Positions 40,472 through 50,711 of a stretch of 64,000 nucleotides of DNA are shown in pieces. Below the pieces are notes generated by a model. The model saw only the letters and a program-made list of their open reading frames with translations. It was not told the DNA's origin and ran no database searches. A program made the position numbers and the translations under genes. The stretch lies in NCBI RefSeq assembly GCF_001602525.1, contig NZ_LSYT01000011.1:95065-159064 (forward strand), written 5' to 3'. Source of the stretch: Flavobacterium chilense. Its GTDB lineage: Bacteria; Bacteroidota; Bacteroidia; Flavobacteriales; Flavobacteriaceae. How positions within the stretch are numbered: the first letter of the stretch is position 1; the number at the start of each line of letters is the position of its first letter.

Positions 40472-43354
40472 ATGTCTGAAGAGAGAGTAATAAGAATAAA
40501 CAAGGTTTTAAGGGAATTAAATATTTCGTTAGAAAGAGCTGTTGATTATCTAAAAGATAAGGGAATTGCTATTGATGCAAATCCAAATGCAAAAATTTCT
40601 GATAGCGAATTTAATATCCTACAAAGCCAATTTGCGGGCGATAAGGGGAATAAGGAAGCTTCTAAAGAGGTAGGAGAAGAGAAAAGAAAAGAGAAAGAAG
40701 CTCTACGTGTTGAACGTGAGAAAGAAATTGAGGACAAACGCAGACAAGACGAAGAACGTCAAAAACAACAGGAAATCATAAAAGCAAGAGCTGTTGTGAC
40801 AGGACCTGTTCAGGTGGGTAAAATTGATTTAAATCCTAAGAAGCCTACAGTTGTTTCTACTCCTGTTGCGGAACCGGCGAAAGTCGAGGAGCCAAAAGCA
40901 GTAGTTACTCCAACTCAACCAGAAAAACCTGTTCAAAAAGAAATTGTTCAGCCAGAGCAAGTAGCTCCGCCTGTGGTTTCTGAAGAGAAAAAGGTAGAAA
41001 AACCTATTATTACAGAGAAAAAAGAAGTAAAAGTGGAGACGACTTCAAAAGTGGCTCAGGAACCAATAGTGTCAACTGATCCTACAACTTCAGAAGAAAC
41101 GATCACTACACAATATCAAAAATTATCAGGAACTACTCTTACTGGTCAGACAATTGATTTATCTCAATTTAATAAGCCAAAGAAAAAGAAAGAAGATCCT
41201 AAAATTACGCCTAATAAACCAGGTGCTCCTGGAGCAAATAATAACGCTAATAAAAATAAGCGTAAAAGAATTGCTCCAAAGCCAGGAACTCCGGGTGCGC
41301 CAAAACCTGCTACAGGTAATGCGCCGGGAACTCCAAACCCTAATAAAATTACACCAAATACTGGTGGTGGAGGTTTTAATGCTAATAGAAGTTCGAGACC
41401 TGGTTTTGTAAAAGGAAATCGTCCTGCTATTGTGGCTAAAGTTGAGCCAACAGAAGAGGAAGTAAAAAACCAAATTAGAGAAACTCTTGAAAAACTTCAG
41501 GGTAAAGGAGGAAAATCTAAAGCAGCTAAATACAGAAGAGATAAAAGAGAAACGCACCGTCAGAAATCTGATGATGAGCAAAGAGCGCTTGATGAAGGAA
41601 GTAAGACTATTAAGGTTACAGAATTCGTTACTGTAGGTGAAATTGCAATCATGATGGATGTGCCGATTACTAAAGTAATTGGAACTTGTATGTCTCTTGG
41701 TATCATGGTTACGATGAACCAACGTTTAGATGCTGAAACATTAACTATTGTAGCTGATGAATTTGGTTACGAAGTTGAGTTTATTACTGTTGATATCGAA
41801 GAAGCTATTGAAGTAGTTGAAGATAAAGAAGAAGACTTAGTAGTAAGAGCACCAATTGTTACTGTAATGGGTCACGTCGATCACGGTAAAACATCTTTAC
41901 TGGATTATATCCGTAAAGAAAATGTTATCGCTGGTGAGTCAGGAGGTATTACACAGCATATTGGAGCTTACGGAGTAACTTTAGATAACGGTCAGAAAAT
42001 TGCATTTTTAGATACACCGGGTCACGAGGCGTTTACCGCAATGCGTGCACGTGGAGCGCAGGTTACAGATATTGCTATTATCGTAATTGCTGCTGATGAT
42101 GATATCATGCCGCAAACAAAAGAGGCAATTTCTCATGCTCAGGCAGCAGGTGTTCCAATTATTTTTGCTATCAATAAAGTAGATAAGCCAAATGCAAACC
42201 CTGATAAAATTAAAGAAAGATTAGCAGGTATGAATTTACTTGTTGAAGATTGGGGTGGTAAAATTCAATCACATGATATTTCTGCAAAAACAGGATTAGG
42301 AGTGAAAGAATTGTTGGAAAAAGTTTTATTAGAAGCCGAAATTTTAGATTTAAAATCTAATCCAAATAAAGCAGCACAGGGAACTGTAGTTGAGGCTTTC
42401 TTAGATAAAGGAAAAGGATATGTTTCTACAATTTTAGTTCAACACGGAACTTTGAAAATTGGAGATTATATGTTGGCAGGAAAACATCATGGTAAGATTA
42501 AAGCCATGCATGATGAGCGCGGACATAATGTTAAAGAAGCAGGTCCTTCAACTCCGGTATCTGTTTTAGGTCTTGACGGAGCGGCAACTGCGGGTGATAA
42601 GTTCAATGTGTTTGAAGATGAAAAAGAAGCAAAACAAATTGCATCTAAGCGTTCTCAGTTAATGCGTGAACAATCGGTACGTACACAACGTCATATTACG
42701 CTTGATGAAATTGGACGTCGTATCGCTCTTGGACAATTTAAAGAACTGAATGTAATTCTTAAAGGAGACGTTGATGGATCTGTTGAGGCATTATCAGATT
42801 CGTTCTCTAAACTTTCTACAGAAGAAATTCAAATCAATATTATTCATAAAGGTGTTGGAGCTATTACTGAAACCGACGTTATGTTGGCTTCTGCTTCTGA
42901 TGCGATCATTATTGGATTTAACGTTCGTCCTGCTGGAAATGCAAGACAACTTGCAGATAAAGAAGAAATCGATATCCGTTACTATTCTATTATCTATGCT
43001 GCTATCGATGACTTGAAAGACGCGATGGAAGGAATGTTAGCGCCAGAGATGAAAGAAGAAATTTTAGGAACTGCTGAAATCCGTGAGATATTCAAAATTT
43101 CTAAAGTAGGTTCAATTGCTGGTTGTATGGTGATGGATGGTAAGATCATGAGAACTTCTAAGATTAGAGTTATTAGAGATGGAGTAGTAGTGCATACAGG
43201 TGAACTTGTAGCATTGAAACGTTTCAAAGACGATGTAAAAGAGGTTACGAAAGGATATGATTGTGGTATTCAGATTAAAGGTTACAATGATATCGAAGAA
43301 AGAGATGTTATTGAGGCATACCATGAAGTTGCAATCAAGAAAAAACTGAAATAA
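40472..43354 (+). CDS. infB: Translation initiation factor IF-2
   Basis: 960 residues. The long N-terminal half (to about 365) has an IF2 N domain at the start ('RINKVLRELNISLERAVDYLKDKG') and then a low-complexity Lys/Glu/Pro and Asn/Pro-rich region. G domain: 'GHVDHGKTSLLDYIR', 'DTPGHEAFT', 'NKVDKPNANP'. Domains II, III and IV follow; the C-terminal domain binds initiator tRNA. The IF-2 GTPase places fMet-tRNA on the 30S subunit. Last gene of the operon. Confidence 0.98.
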   Translation: MSEERVIRINKVLRELNISLERAVDYLKDKGIAIDANPNAKISDSEFNILQSQFAGDKGNKEASKEVGEEKRKEKEALRVEREKEIEDKRRQDEERQKQQEIIKARAVVTGPVQVGKIDLNPKKPTVVSTPVAEPAKVEEPKAVVTPTQPEKPVQKEIVQPEQVAPPVVSEEKKVEKPIITEKKEVKVETTSKVAQEPIVSTDPTTSEETITTQYQKLSGTTLTGQTIDLSQFNKPKKKKEDPKITPNKPGAPGANNNANKNKRKRIAPKPGTPGAPKPATGNAPGTPNPNKITPNTGGGGFNANRSSRPGFVKGNRPAIVAKVEPTEEEVKNQIRETLEKLQGKGGKSKAAKYRRDKRETHRQKSDDEQRALDEGSKTIKVTEFVTVGEIAIMMDVPITKVIGTCMSLGIMVTMNQRLDAETLTIVADEFGYEVEFITVDIEEAIEVVEDKEEDLVVRAPIVTVMGHVDHGKTSLLDYIRKENVIAGESGGITQHIGAYGVTLDNGQKIAFLDTPGHEAFTAMRARGAQVTDIAIIVIAADDDIMPQTKEAISHAQAAGVPIIFAINKVDKPNANPDKIKERLAGMNLLVEDWGGKIQSHDISAKTGLGVKELLEKVLLEAEILDLKSNPNKAAQGTVVEAFLDKGKGYVSTILVQHGTLKIGDYMLAGKHHGKIKAMHDERGHNVKEAGPSTPVSVLGLDGAATAGDKFNVFEDEKEAKQIASKRSQLMREQSVRTQRHITLDEIGRRIALGQFKELNVILKGDVDGSVEALSDSFSKLSTEEIQINIIHKGVGAITETDVMLASASDAIIIGFNVRPAGNARQLADKEEIDIRYYSIIYAAIDDLKDAMEGMLAPEMKEEILGTAEIREIFKISKVGSIAGCMVMDGKIMRTSKIRVIRDGVVVHTGELVALKRFKDDVKEVTKGYDCGIQIKGYNDIEERDVIEAYHEVAIKKKLK

Positions 43355-43372
43355 TATTCAGTATCATATTTT

Positions 43373-43402
43373 AAAGTCCCAATGAAAATTGGGACTTTTT
43401 TT
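43373..43402 (+). terminator. Terminator of rimP-nusA-infB
   Basis: AAAGTCCCAAT-GAAA-ATTGGGACTTT, 11-bp stem with GAAA loop and T run. Confidence 0.9.
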
Positions 43403-43511
43403 ATGTGTTTGTTTTAAGGTAAAATTACTGTAAGAATTGATTTATATTTTAAAGGGATGTTTTTTGTTTGTTTTCAAATTTTAATATTATTTTTGATAAA
43501 ATTATTTAAAT

Positions 43512-44021
43512 ATGAAACGATTAATATACTCAGTTATTTTATGTGTAAGTTTTGTTACGGTGTCTTTTTCTCAGGAAGCAGTAGAGAAAAAATCCCCACC
43601 TGCAGGAAATGCTGTAATAGGAGATTATTACGGAAAAGATGTTTCTAAAAGTTCTGAAAACAAGGCAATATCTGTTGGTAAATTAGAAGATAAGCTAAAG
43701 AGTAACAAGAAGGTCGAAAATGTTGCAGTAAAAGGATTGGTGACAGATGTATGTGAAAAAAGAGGGTGTTGGGTAACAATTCAGGCAGATAATGGAGCTT
43801 CTTTTTCTGTAAAAATGAAAGATTATGCCTTTTTTGTGCCAACTGCATTAAAAGGAAAAAATGTTGTCTTAGAAGGTAACGCTGAGAAGAAAATCACATC
43901 TGTTGATGAGTTAAAACATTATGCTAAAGATGCCAAAAAATCGAAGGCTGAAATTGATGCTATTACTGCTCCAAAAGAAGAAATAAGCTTTATGGCAAGC
44001 GGAATTAAAGTGGTAAACTAA
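43512..44021 (+). CDS. DUF4920 exported protein
   Basis: 169 residues. Signal peptide (MKRLIYSVILCVSFVTVSFS). The body fits the DUF4920 family: 'VKGLVTDVCEKRGCWVTIQ' with a conserved Cys pair, 'VKMKDYAFFVPTALKGKNVVLEGNA', ending in a free C-terminal strand 'FMASGIKVV'. The arrangement resembles an OB-fold, and the cysteines could bind metal; function unknown. Stand-alone with its own terminator, upstream of the respiratory operon by 0.8 kb. Confidence 0.85.
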   Translation: MKRLIYSVILCVSFVTVSFSQEAVEKKSPPAGNAVIGDYYGKDVSKSSENKAISVGKLEDKLKSNKKVENVAVKGLVTDVCEKRGCWVTIQADNGASFSVKMKDYAFFVPTALKGKNVVLEGNAEKKITSVDELKHYAKDAKKSKAEIDAITAPKEEISFMASGIKVVN

Positions 44022-44051
44022 TCTGTAGCCTGATTCAATAATTATATGCTT

Positions 44052-44080
44052 AAAGTCTCAATTTTATTGAGACTTTTTTT
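44052..44080 (+). terminator. Terminator of the DUF4920 gene
   Basis: AAAGTCTCAAT-TTT-ATTGAGACTTT plus T run. Confidence 0.87.
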
Positions 44081-44194
44081 GTGGGTATAATTGTTGTTTA
44101 GCTGTTAATTCGATAATGAATTTTGATGTGAAATGATTAAGTTTTCATCGTTTTTAGGTTTTAAACAAAACTTGTTATTCTGGTTTTAGGGTAT

Positions 44195-44224
44195 AAAAAA
44201 AGCGAGATTGATTCTCGCTTTTTT
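44195..44224 (-). terminator. Terminator of the SPOR protein gene
   Basis: AAAAAAGCGAGA and TCTCGCTTTTTT form a 12-bp stem; T run on the minus strand. Confidence 0.85.
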
Positions 44225-44246
44225 GTTTTGTTTTTTAGGATGTTTT

Positions 44247-44636
44247 TTATTTGCCAGGTTTCATTAAAAAGACACTTTTATATCTTTTTTTAATGTCTGC
44301 TAAATTTCGTTCGGCTTCTATTCGTGTTTTAAAATTGCCTACAATCACTTTGTAGTTTGGAGTGTTGAAAATGATCGTCCCGTCGATATTAGGATATTCC
44401 CTTTTGAAATCCGATAACGTTTTCTTTGCTTCGTCACTTTTGCCACTAAAGATTTGAATTTTATAAGTGTCGTTTGTACTTATTGATGTGTTAATTTTGC
44501 GTTTGTCATTCAATAATTGCTCGAATTTAGGATCCTGATTCAGTGTTAAATTTTGGTCTTGAGCATGAATGTTATAGGCTAAAGTGAACATTGTTAATGT
44601 TAAGAAAACTCGTTTTGAGTCGGTTAAAATTCTCAT
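44247..44636 (-). CDS. Exported SPOR-domain protein
   Basis: 129 residues from the ATG at 44634-44636; this start gives a signal peptide 'MRILTDSKRVFLTLTMFTLA..NIHAQ'. The C-terminal 70 residues are a SPOR domain ('TYKIQIFSGKSDEAKKTL', 'YKVIVGNFKTRIEAERNLADIK'), which binds glycan strands stripped of stem peptides. It probably works at the cell wall during division or remodelling. Divergent from the respiratory operon. Confidence 0.9.
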   Translation of the reverse strand: MRILTDSKRVFLTLTMFTLAYNIHAQDQNLTLNQDPKFEQLLNDKRKINTSISTNDTYKIQIFSGKSDEAKKTLSDFKREYPNIDGTIIFNTPNYKVIVGNFKTRIEAERNLADIKKRYKSVFLMKPGK

Positions 44637-44855
44637 AATGTGATGGTTTTTATGCAAAAATAGTATTTAAAGTTCGTATCGAAAATTTTAATATTATTTA
44701 GAATTGATATAAATTGATATTTAAGAGTATTTTAAGGTTTTGAGAATAGTTCATAAGTCGTATTTTTGTGCAAGTTTTAAAAGAAGGTATTAATTTTTTG
44801 TTGATTTACTACAGAAAAAATCATACCAAAAATTAGTAGATAATTATTATACTAT

Positions 44856-46187
44856 ATGAAAAAGGTGGGTAACCATAATTCGATCTCAAGAAAATTGCTA
44901 CTTAGCTTATCGCTAACGTTGCTTTTCTCCCTAACTTCATTTGCTCAAGATCCTGCTGCTGCTCCGGCGGCACCTGAAGCTGCTGCTCCGGCTGCAACTG
45001 CGGGTGGTGATCCTGTGAAAGGGAAAGAACTTTTTAATGCAAATTGCGCTGCATGTCACAAATTAGATGCTAAATCAACAGGTCCTGCTTTGAGAGGAGT
45101 TGCTGCTAAGCACGAAATGGCTTGGATTTACAAGTGGGTGCACAACAGTTCTGATATGATTAAGTCAGGTGATGCTGTTGCAGTTAAACTTTTTGAAGAA
45201 AACAACAAGTCTGTAATGACTTCTTTTCCTCAATTATCTGAAGGTGATATCGATAATATTATCGCTTTTACTTCTCAGCCAAAACCTGAAAAACCTGCAG
45301 GAGCTACTGCTACTTTGCCATCTGGCGGTGTTCAGGAAGGAAGCGGAATTTCAAATAATATTATTTTAGGTGCTCTTGCGCTTGTTATGGCAATTTTGGT
45401 TGTTATGTTGTTCATGGTGAACAAAGTGTTAACTAAGGTGGCTAGTAATAACGGAATTGAAGTTGCTCCTAAAGAAGCAAGAACTCCAATCTGGAAAGCT
45501 TTTGCAAGAAACCAATTCCTGGTTTTAGTTACGGCTATATTCTTGCTTTTGGCTAGTGGTTATTTTGTATACGGATACTTAATGCAAGTAGGTGTTGATC
45601 AGAATTATGAGCCAATTCAGCCAATTCATTACTCTCATAAAATTCACGCAGGAGATAACGAGATCAATTGTAAATATTGCCACTCTGCCGCTCGTGTAAG
45701 TAAAAATGCAGGTATTCCTTCTTTGAATGTTTGTATGAACTGTCATAAAAATATTTCTGAAGTTGCTGAAACTACTGCTACTCCTGAATACAGCAAAGCG
45801 TTTTATGATGCTCAAATCCAAAAATTGTATGATGCAGTGGGTTGGGATAAAACAAAACAGGCTTATACTGGAAAAACACAGCCTGTGAAATGGGTTCGTA
45901 TTCATAATCTTCCTGATTTTGTTTACTTTAACCACTCTCAACACGTTACTGTTGCAGGTGTAGAATGTCAAACTTGTCATGGTCCGGTACAAGAGTTTGA
46001 AATCATGAAGCAATACTCTAAATTAACAATGGGATGGTGTGTTGATTGCCATAGAAAAACTGATGTTAAGATGGAAGGAAATGCATACTATGATAAAATT
46101 CATGCTGAACTTTCTAAAAAATACGGTGTAGAGAAATTGACTGCAGCGCAAATGGGAGGTTTAGAATGCGGTAAATGCCACTATTAA
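44856..46187 (+). CDS. actA: Alternative complex III subunit ActA (hexaheme fusion)
   Basis: 443 residues. Signal peptide, Ala/Pro-rich linker, then a mono-heme cytochrome c domain (CAACHK near residue 65), two membrane helices (about 168-190 and 212-235) and a pentaheme domain with CKYCH, CMNCH, CQTCH, CVDCH and CGKCH. Six CxxCH in total. Canonical ActA has five hemes, so this one carries an additional cytochrome c domain at the N-terminus. It would pass electrons out of the complex to the oxidase. First gene of the act-cox operon. Confidence 0.93.
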   Translation: MKKVGNHNSISRKLLLSLSLTLLFSLTSFAQDPAAAPAAPEAAAPAATAGGDPVKGKELFNANCAACHKLDAKSTGPALRGVAAKHEMAWIYKWVHNSSDMIKSGDAVAVKLFEENNKSVMTSFPQLSEGDIDNIIAFTSQPKPEKPAGATATLPSGGVQEGSGISNNIILGALALVMAILVVMLFMVNKVLTKVASNNGIEVAPKEARTPIWKAFARNQFLVLVTAIFLLLASGYFVYGYLMQVGVDQNYEPIQPIHYSHKIHAGDNEINCKYCHSAARVSKNAGIPSLNVCMNCHKNISEVAETTATPEYSKAFYDAQIQKLYDAVGWDKTKQAYTGKTQPVKWVRIHNLPDFVYFNHSQHVTVAGVECQTCHGPVQEFEIMKQYSKLTMGWCVDCHRKTDVKMEGNAYYDKIHAELSKKYGVEKLTAAQMGGLECGKCHY

Positions 46188-46219
46188 TCGAATTATTAAG
46201 ATTTTAATATTTATATACA

Positions 46220-49200
46220 ATGTCATCAAACAAAAAATACTGGAAAAGTGTTGAGGAACTAGAAAATAGTTCTATTGTTGAGGCGCTTAGAAATAACGAA
46301 TTTGTTGAAGAGATTCCTACAGAAGAATTCTTAGGGAATGCAGATGCTTTAGCTTCATCTGGTACTTCACGTCGTGACTTTTTAAAGTACGTAGGGTTTA
46401 GTACTGCAGCTGTTACACTTGCTGCTTGCGAAGGTCCTGTTCACAAGTCTATCCCTTATGTGTTACAACCGGAACAAATCATTCCAGGTGTTGCTGATTA
46501 TTATGCAACTTCTGTTTTTGATGGTTTTGATTTTGCTAACCTTTTGGTAAAAACTCGTGAGGGTCGTCCAATTAAAATTGAGAACAATACTATTTCTGGA
46601 GCTAAGTTTTCAGCTAACGCAAGAATTCATGCATCTATCTTAGGATTATACGATAGCATGCGTTTGAAAGAACCTAAGTTGGAAGGAAAAAATAGTAGCT
46701 GGTCTGCTGTTGATTTGAAAATTAAATCAAGTCTTGCTGATGCAAAAGCAAAAGGAGGTCAGGTAGTATTGTTGACAAATACTTTAGCGAGTCCATCTAC
46801 TGAGAAATTAATAGGTGAGTTTATTGCTAAAAACCCAAATGCAAAACATGTTGTTTATGATGCGGTTTCTTCATCTGACGCATTAGATGCATTTGAAACA
46901 GTTTATGGTGAGAGAGCTTTAGTTGATTATGATTTTTCAAAAGCTTCATTAATCGTTTCTGTTGGTGCTGATTTCTTAGGAGACTGGCAAGGTGGTGCAT
47001 ACGATACAGGATATGCACAAGGACGTATTCCTCAAAACGGAAAAATGTCCCGTCATTTCCAGTTCGAATCAAATATGACATTATCTGGTGCTGCTGCTGA
47101 TAAGCGTATTCCAATGAGTACAGCGAATCAAAAACAAGCTTTAGTACAGATTTATAATATTATTGCAGGTGCTTCTGTAGCGGTTTCTTTAGACGCTAAA
47201 TTTAAAGCAGAAGTAGATAAAGCTGCTCAACAGTTAAAAGCTGCTGGTTCTAAAGGAGTTTTAGTTTCTGGAATAGAAGATAAAAATGCTCAATTATTAG
47301 TTTTAGCTATCAATCAGATATTGGCTAGTGAAGCTTTTAGTACAGCTGGTACAAGACAAATTAGAAAAGGATCTAATGCAGTTGTATCTCAATTAATAAA
47401 AGATATGAATGCAGGAAGTGTTCATACTTTAATCATGAGTGGTATCAACCCGGTTTATACATTAGCTGATTCAGCTTCTTTTGTTTCCGGATTGAAAAAA
47501 GTTAAAACTTCAGTTGCTTTCTCTTTAAAAGAAGATGAAACAGCTTCAGTTGCTACTATCGCTGCTCCGGCACCTCATTACTTAGAATCTTGGGGAGATG
47601 TTGTGATTACAAAAGGTACATATGGCTTAACTCAGCCAACTATTCGTCCTATATTCAATACAAAACAATTTCAAGATGTTTTATTGTCATTAAATGGAGT
47701 TGCAGGAAACTTCTATGATTATCTTAAAGCTAGTTCAGCAGGGATTATCGCAGGAACAACCTGGAATAAAGTTTTACATGATGGTATTTTTGTAGTTGGT
47801 TCTTCAGCTTTATCAGCTGGTTCTGTTGATTACACTGCTGCTGCAAATGCAGTTGCACAATCAAAATCTGCCGGAGAGTTTGAATTAGTATTGTATACTA
47901 AAACAGGTATGGGAGACGGACAACATGCAAACAACCCTTGGTTGCAGGAGTTTCCTGATCCAATCACAAGAGTTTCTTGGGATAACTATGTTACCGTTTC
48001 AAATGCTGACGCTAAAAAACTAGGATTAAGTAATCAAATCGTTGCTAATGGTGGTTTAAACGGAAGTTATGCTACAATTACAACAGCTGATGGATTAAAA
48101 CTTGAAAACGTACCAGTAATTGTTCAGCCTGGACAAGCTGTTGGTACAGTTGGTTTAGCTGTAGGATATGGTCGTAAAGCGGCTTTAAAAGAAGAAATGC
48201 AAGTAGGTTTAAATGCTTACGCTTTATATAAAAATTTCAATAGTGTTCAGTCTGTTTCTATTGTGAAAGCAAATGGAGAGCATGAGTTTGCTTGTGTTCA
48301 GGGACAAAAAACATTAATGGGTAGAGGAGATATTATTAAAGAAACTACTTTAAAAATATTTAACTCTGAAGATGCTAAACACTGGAACGAGCAACCAATG
48401 GTATCTTTAGATCACCAGGAAGTTGAAGCAAGAACAGTTGATTTATGGGAATCATTTGATCGTTCTACAGGACATCACTTTAACCTTTCTATCGATTTAA
48501 ATGCTTGTACAGGATGTGGGGCATGTGTTATTGCCTGTCATGCTGAAAACAACGTACCAGTAGTAGGAAAAGCTGAAGTAAGAAGAAGCCGTGATATGCA
48601 CTGGTTGCGTATTGACAGATACTATTCTTCTGAAAGCACTTTTGAAGGTGATAATGAAAGAAAAGAAGGTATTGCCGGTTTATCTAGTTCATTGTCTACA
48701 TTCAATGAAATGGAAAAACCTGGGGATAATCCTCAAGTAGCATTCCAGCCAGTAATGTGTCAGCACTGTAATCACGCACCTTGTGAAACAGTTTGTCCTG
48801 TTGCTGCAACTTCTCACGGTCGTGAAGGTCAAAATCATATGGCATACAACAGATGTGTTGGTACTCGTTATTGTGCTAACAACTGTCCTTATAAAGTACG
48901 TCGTTTTAACTGGTTCTTGTATAACAAAAACAGTGAATTTGATTATCATATGAATGATGATTTAGGTCGTATGGTATTAAACCCAGACGTAAACGTTCGT
49001 TCTCGTGGAGTTATGGAAAAATGTTCTATGTGTATTCAAATGACACAGGCGACTAAATTGAAAGCAAAAAATGAAGGTCGTCCGGTTGCTGATGGTGAAT
49101 TCCAAACAGCTTGTTCAAATGCTTGTTCTTCTGGAGCAATGATATTTGGTGATGTTAATGATACTGAAAGCAAAGTAGCTAAATTAGCTGCTGATGATAG

Positions 49201-49273
49201 ATCATACCACTTATTAGAGCATGTTGGAACAAAACCTAATGTGGTTTACCATGTTAAAGTTAGAAATACTTAG
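46220..49273 (+). CDS. actB: Alternative complex III subunit ActB
   Basis: 1017 residues. A twin-arginine-like start 'SRRDFLKYVGFSTAAVTLAAC' near residue 55 precedes a molybdopterin-oxidoreductase-like domain that, in this family, lacks the cofactor, then an iron-sulfur domain with four cysteine clusters (about 750-960: 'CTGCGACVIACHAENN', 'CQHCNHAPCETVCPVAA', 'CVGTRYCANNCPY', 'CSMCIQMTQ'). These would hold [4Fe-4S]/[3Fe-4S] centres carrying electrons from quinol. Positioned between actA and actC. Confidence 0.94.
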   Translation: MSSNKKYWKSVEELENSSIVEALRNNEFVEEIPTEEFLGNADALASSGTSRRDFLKYVGFSTAAVTLAACEGPVHKSIPYVLQPEQIIPGVADYYATSVFDGFDFANLLVKTREGRPIKIENNTISGAKFSANARIHASILGLYDSMRLKEPKLEGKNSSWSAVDLKIKSSLADAKAKGGQVVLLTNTLASPSTEKLIGEFIAKNPNAKHVVYDAVSSSDALDAFETVYGERALVDYDFSKASLIVSVGADFLGDWQGGAYDTGYAQGRIPQNGKMSRHFQFESNMTLSGAAADKRIPMSTANQKQALVQIYNIIAGASVAVSLDAKFKAEVDKAAQQLKAAGSKGVLVSGIEDKNAQLLVLAINQILASEAFSTAGTRQIRKGSNAVVSQLIKDMNAGSVHTLIMSGINPVYTLADSASFVSGLKKVKTSVAFSLKEDETASVATIAAPAPHYLESWGDVVITKGTYGLTQPTIRPIFNTKQFQDVLLSLNGVAGNFYDYLKASSAGIIAGTTWNKVLHDGIFVVGSSALSAGSVDYTAAANAVAQSKSAGEFELVLYTKTGMGDGQHANNPWLQEFPDPITRVSWDNYVTVSNADAKKLGLSNQIVANGGLNGSYATITTADGLKLENVPVIVQPGQAVGTVGLAVGYGRKAALKEEMQVGLNAYALYKNFNSVQSVSIVKANGEHEFACVQGQKTLMGRGDIIKETTLKIFNSEDAKHWNEQPMVSLDHQEVEARTVDLWESFDRSTGHHFNLSIDLNACTGCGACVIACHAENNVPVVGKAEVRRSRDMHWLRIDRYYSSESTFEGDNERKEGIAGLSSSLSTFNEMEKPGDNPQVAFQPVMCQHCNHAPCETVCPVAATSHGREGQNHMAYNRCVGTRYCANNCPYKVRRFNWFLYNKNSEFDYHMNDDLGRMVLNPDVNVRSRGVMEKCSMCIQMTQATKLKAKNEGRPVADGEFQTACSNACSSGAMIFGDVNDTESKVAKLAADDRSYHLLEHVGTKPNVVYHVKVRNT

Positions 49274-49307
49274 AATAAATTATTAATTAAGAAACATATA
49301 AAGGATT

Positions 49308-50711
49308 ATGTCGTCTCACTACGAAGCACCCATTAGAAAACCTTTAGTTATAGGTGATAAATCTTATCACGATGTAACTGTAGATGTAGCTGCGCCTGTT
49401 GAAGGACCTGCAAACAAACAATGGTGGATTGTATTTTCAATCGCATTAATAGCCTTCCTTTGGGGGTTAGGTTGTATAATTTACACCGTATCTACCGGTA
49501 TCGGAACATGGGGATTAAATAAAACAGTTGGTTGGGCTTGGGATATCACGAACTTCGTTTGGTGGGTTGGTATTGGTCACGCCGGAACATTAATTTCTGC
49601 GGTATTATTACTTTTCCGTCAACGTTGGAGAATGGCGATTAACCGTTCTGCAGAAGCAATGACTATCTTCTCAGTAGTTCAAGCAGGTTTATTTCCAATT
49701 ATTCACATGGGGCGTCCATGGTTAGCATACTGGGTTTTACCTATTCCAAATCAATTTGGATCTTTATGGGTAAACTTTAACTCACCATTGCTTTGGGACG
49801 TATTTGCGATTTCAACGTATCTTTCAGTATCATTGGTTTTCTGGTGGACTGGTTTATTACCTGACTTTGCAATGCTTCGTGATAGAGCTATAACACCATT
49901 TAACAAAAGAGTATATTCTATCCTAAGTTTTGGATGGAGCGGTAGAGCTAAAGACTGGCAGCGTTTTGAAGAAGTATCTTTAGTACTTGCAGGTTTAGCT
50001 ACTCCACTTGTACTTTCTGTACATACAATTGTATCGATGGACTTTGCTACTTCTGTAATTCCAGGATGGCATACAACGATTTTCCCTCCTTACTTCGTTG
50101 CAGGAGCGGTATTCTCAGGATTTGCAATGGTAAACACATTGTTGATTGTAATGAGAAAAGTTTCTAACTTAGAAGCTTATATTACACTACAACATATCGA
50201 ATTAATGAATATCATTATCATGATTACAGGTTCGATTGTTGGTGTGGCTTACATCACTGAGTTATTCGTCGCTTGGTATTCAGGTGTAGAGTATGAGCAA
50301 TATGCATTCTTGAACAGAGCTACCGGACCTTACTGGTGGGCATATTGGTCAATGATGACTTGTAACGTTTTCTCTCCACAGTTCATGTGGTTTAAGAAAC
50401 TAAGAACAAGTATCATGTTCTCATTTATTATTTCGATTGTGGTAAACATCGGAATGTGGTTTGAAAGATTCGTAATTATTGTTACTTCTTTACATAGAGA
50501 TTACCTTCCATCTTCTTGGACAATGTTCTCACCAACATTTGTTGATATTGGAATCTTCATTGGAACAATTGGTTTCTTCTTTGTATTGTTTTTATTATAC
50601 TCTAGAACATTCCCTGTAATTGCTCAGGCAGAGGTAAAAACAATTTTAAAAGGAACAGGAGATAATTACATTAGAGAAAGAGCAAATAGTAAAGATTCAC
50701 ATCATGAGTAA
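49308..50711 (+). CDS. actC: Alternative complex III subunit ActC (NrfD-like)
   Basis: 467 residues, about ten membrane helices, NrfD/PsrC family. It forms the quinol-binding membrane part; the conserved 'GIGHAGTLISAVLLLFRQRWR' and 'FPIIHMGRPWLAYW' helices carry the residues near the quinol site. Ends 8 nt into actD (start 50704), so the two are translationally coupled. Confidence 0.94.
   Translation: MSSHYEAPIRKPLVIGDKSYHDVTVDVAAPVEGPANKQWWIVFSIALIAFLWGLGCIIYTVSTGIGTWGLNKTVGWAWDITNFVWWVGIGHAGTLISAVLLLFRQRWRMAINRSAEAMTIFSVVQAGLFPIIHMGRPWLAYWVLPIPNQFGSLWVNFNSPLLWDVFAISTYLSVSLVFWWTGLLPDFAMLRDRAITPFNKRVYSILSFGWSGRAKDWQRFEEVSLVLAGLATPLVLSVHTIVSMDFATSVIPGWHTTIFPPYFVAGAVFSGFAMVNTLLIVMRKVSNLEAYITLQHIELMNIIIMITGSIVGVAYITELFVAWYSGVEYEQYAFLNRATGPYWWAYWSMMTCNVFSPQFMWFKKLRTSIMFSFIISIVVNIGMWFERFVIIVTSLHRDYLPSSWTMFSPTFVDIGIFIGTIGFFFVLFLLYSRTFPVIAQAEVKTILKGTGDNYIRERANSKDSHHE

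Noticed and set aside
43457..43648. 63-codon ORF overlapping the start of the DUF4920 gene
   Set aside because: Out of frame with the signal peptide and family match of the DUF4920 protein.
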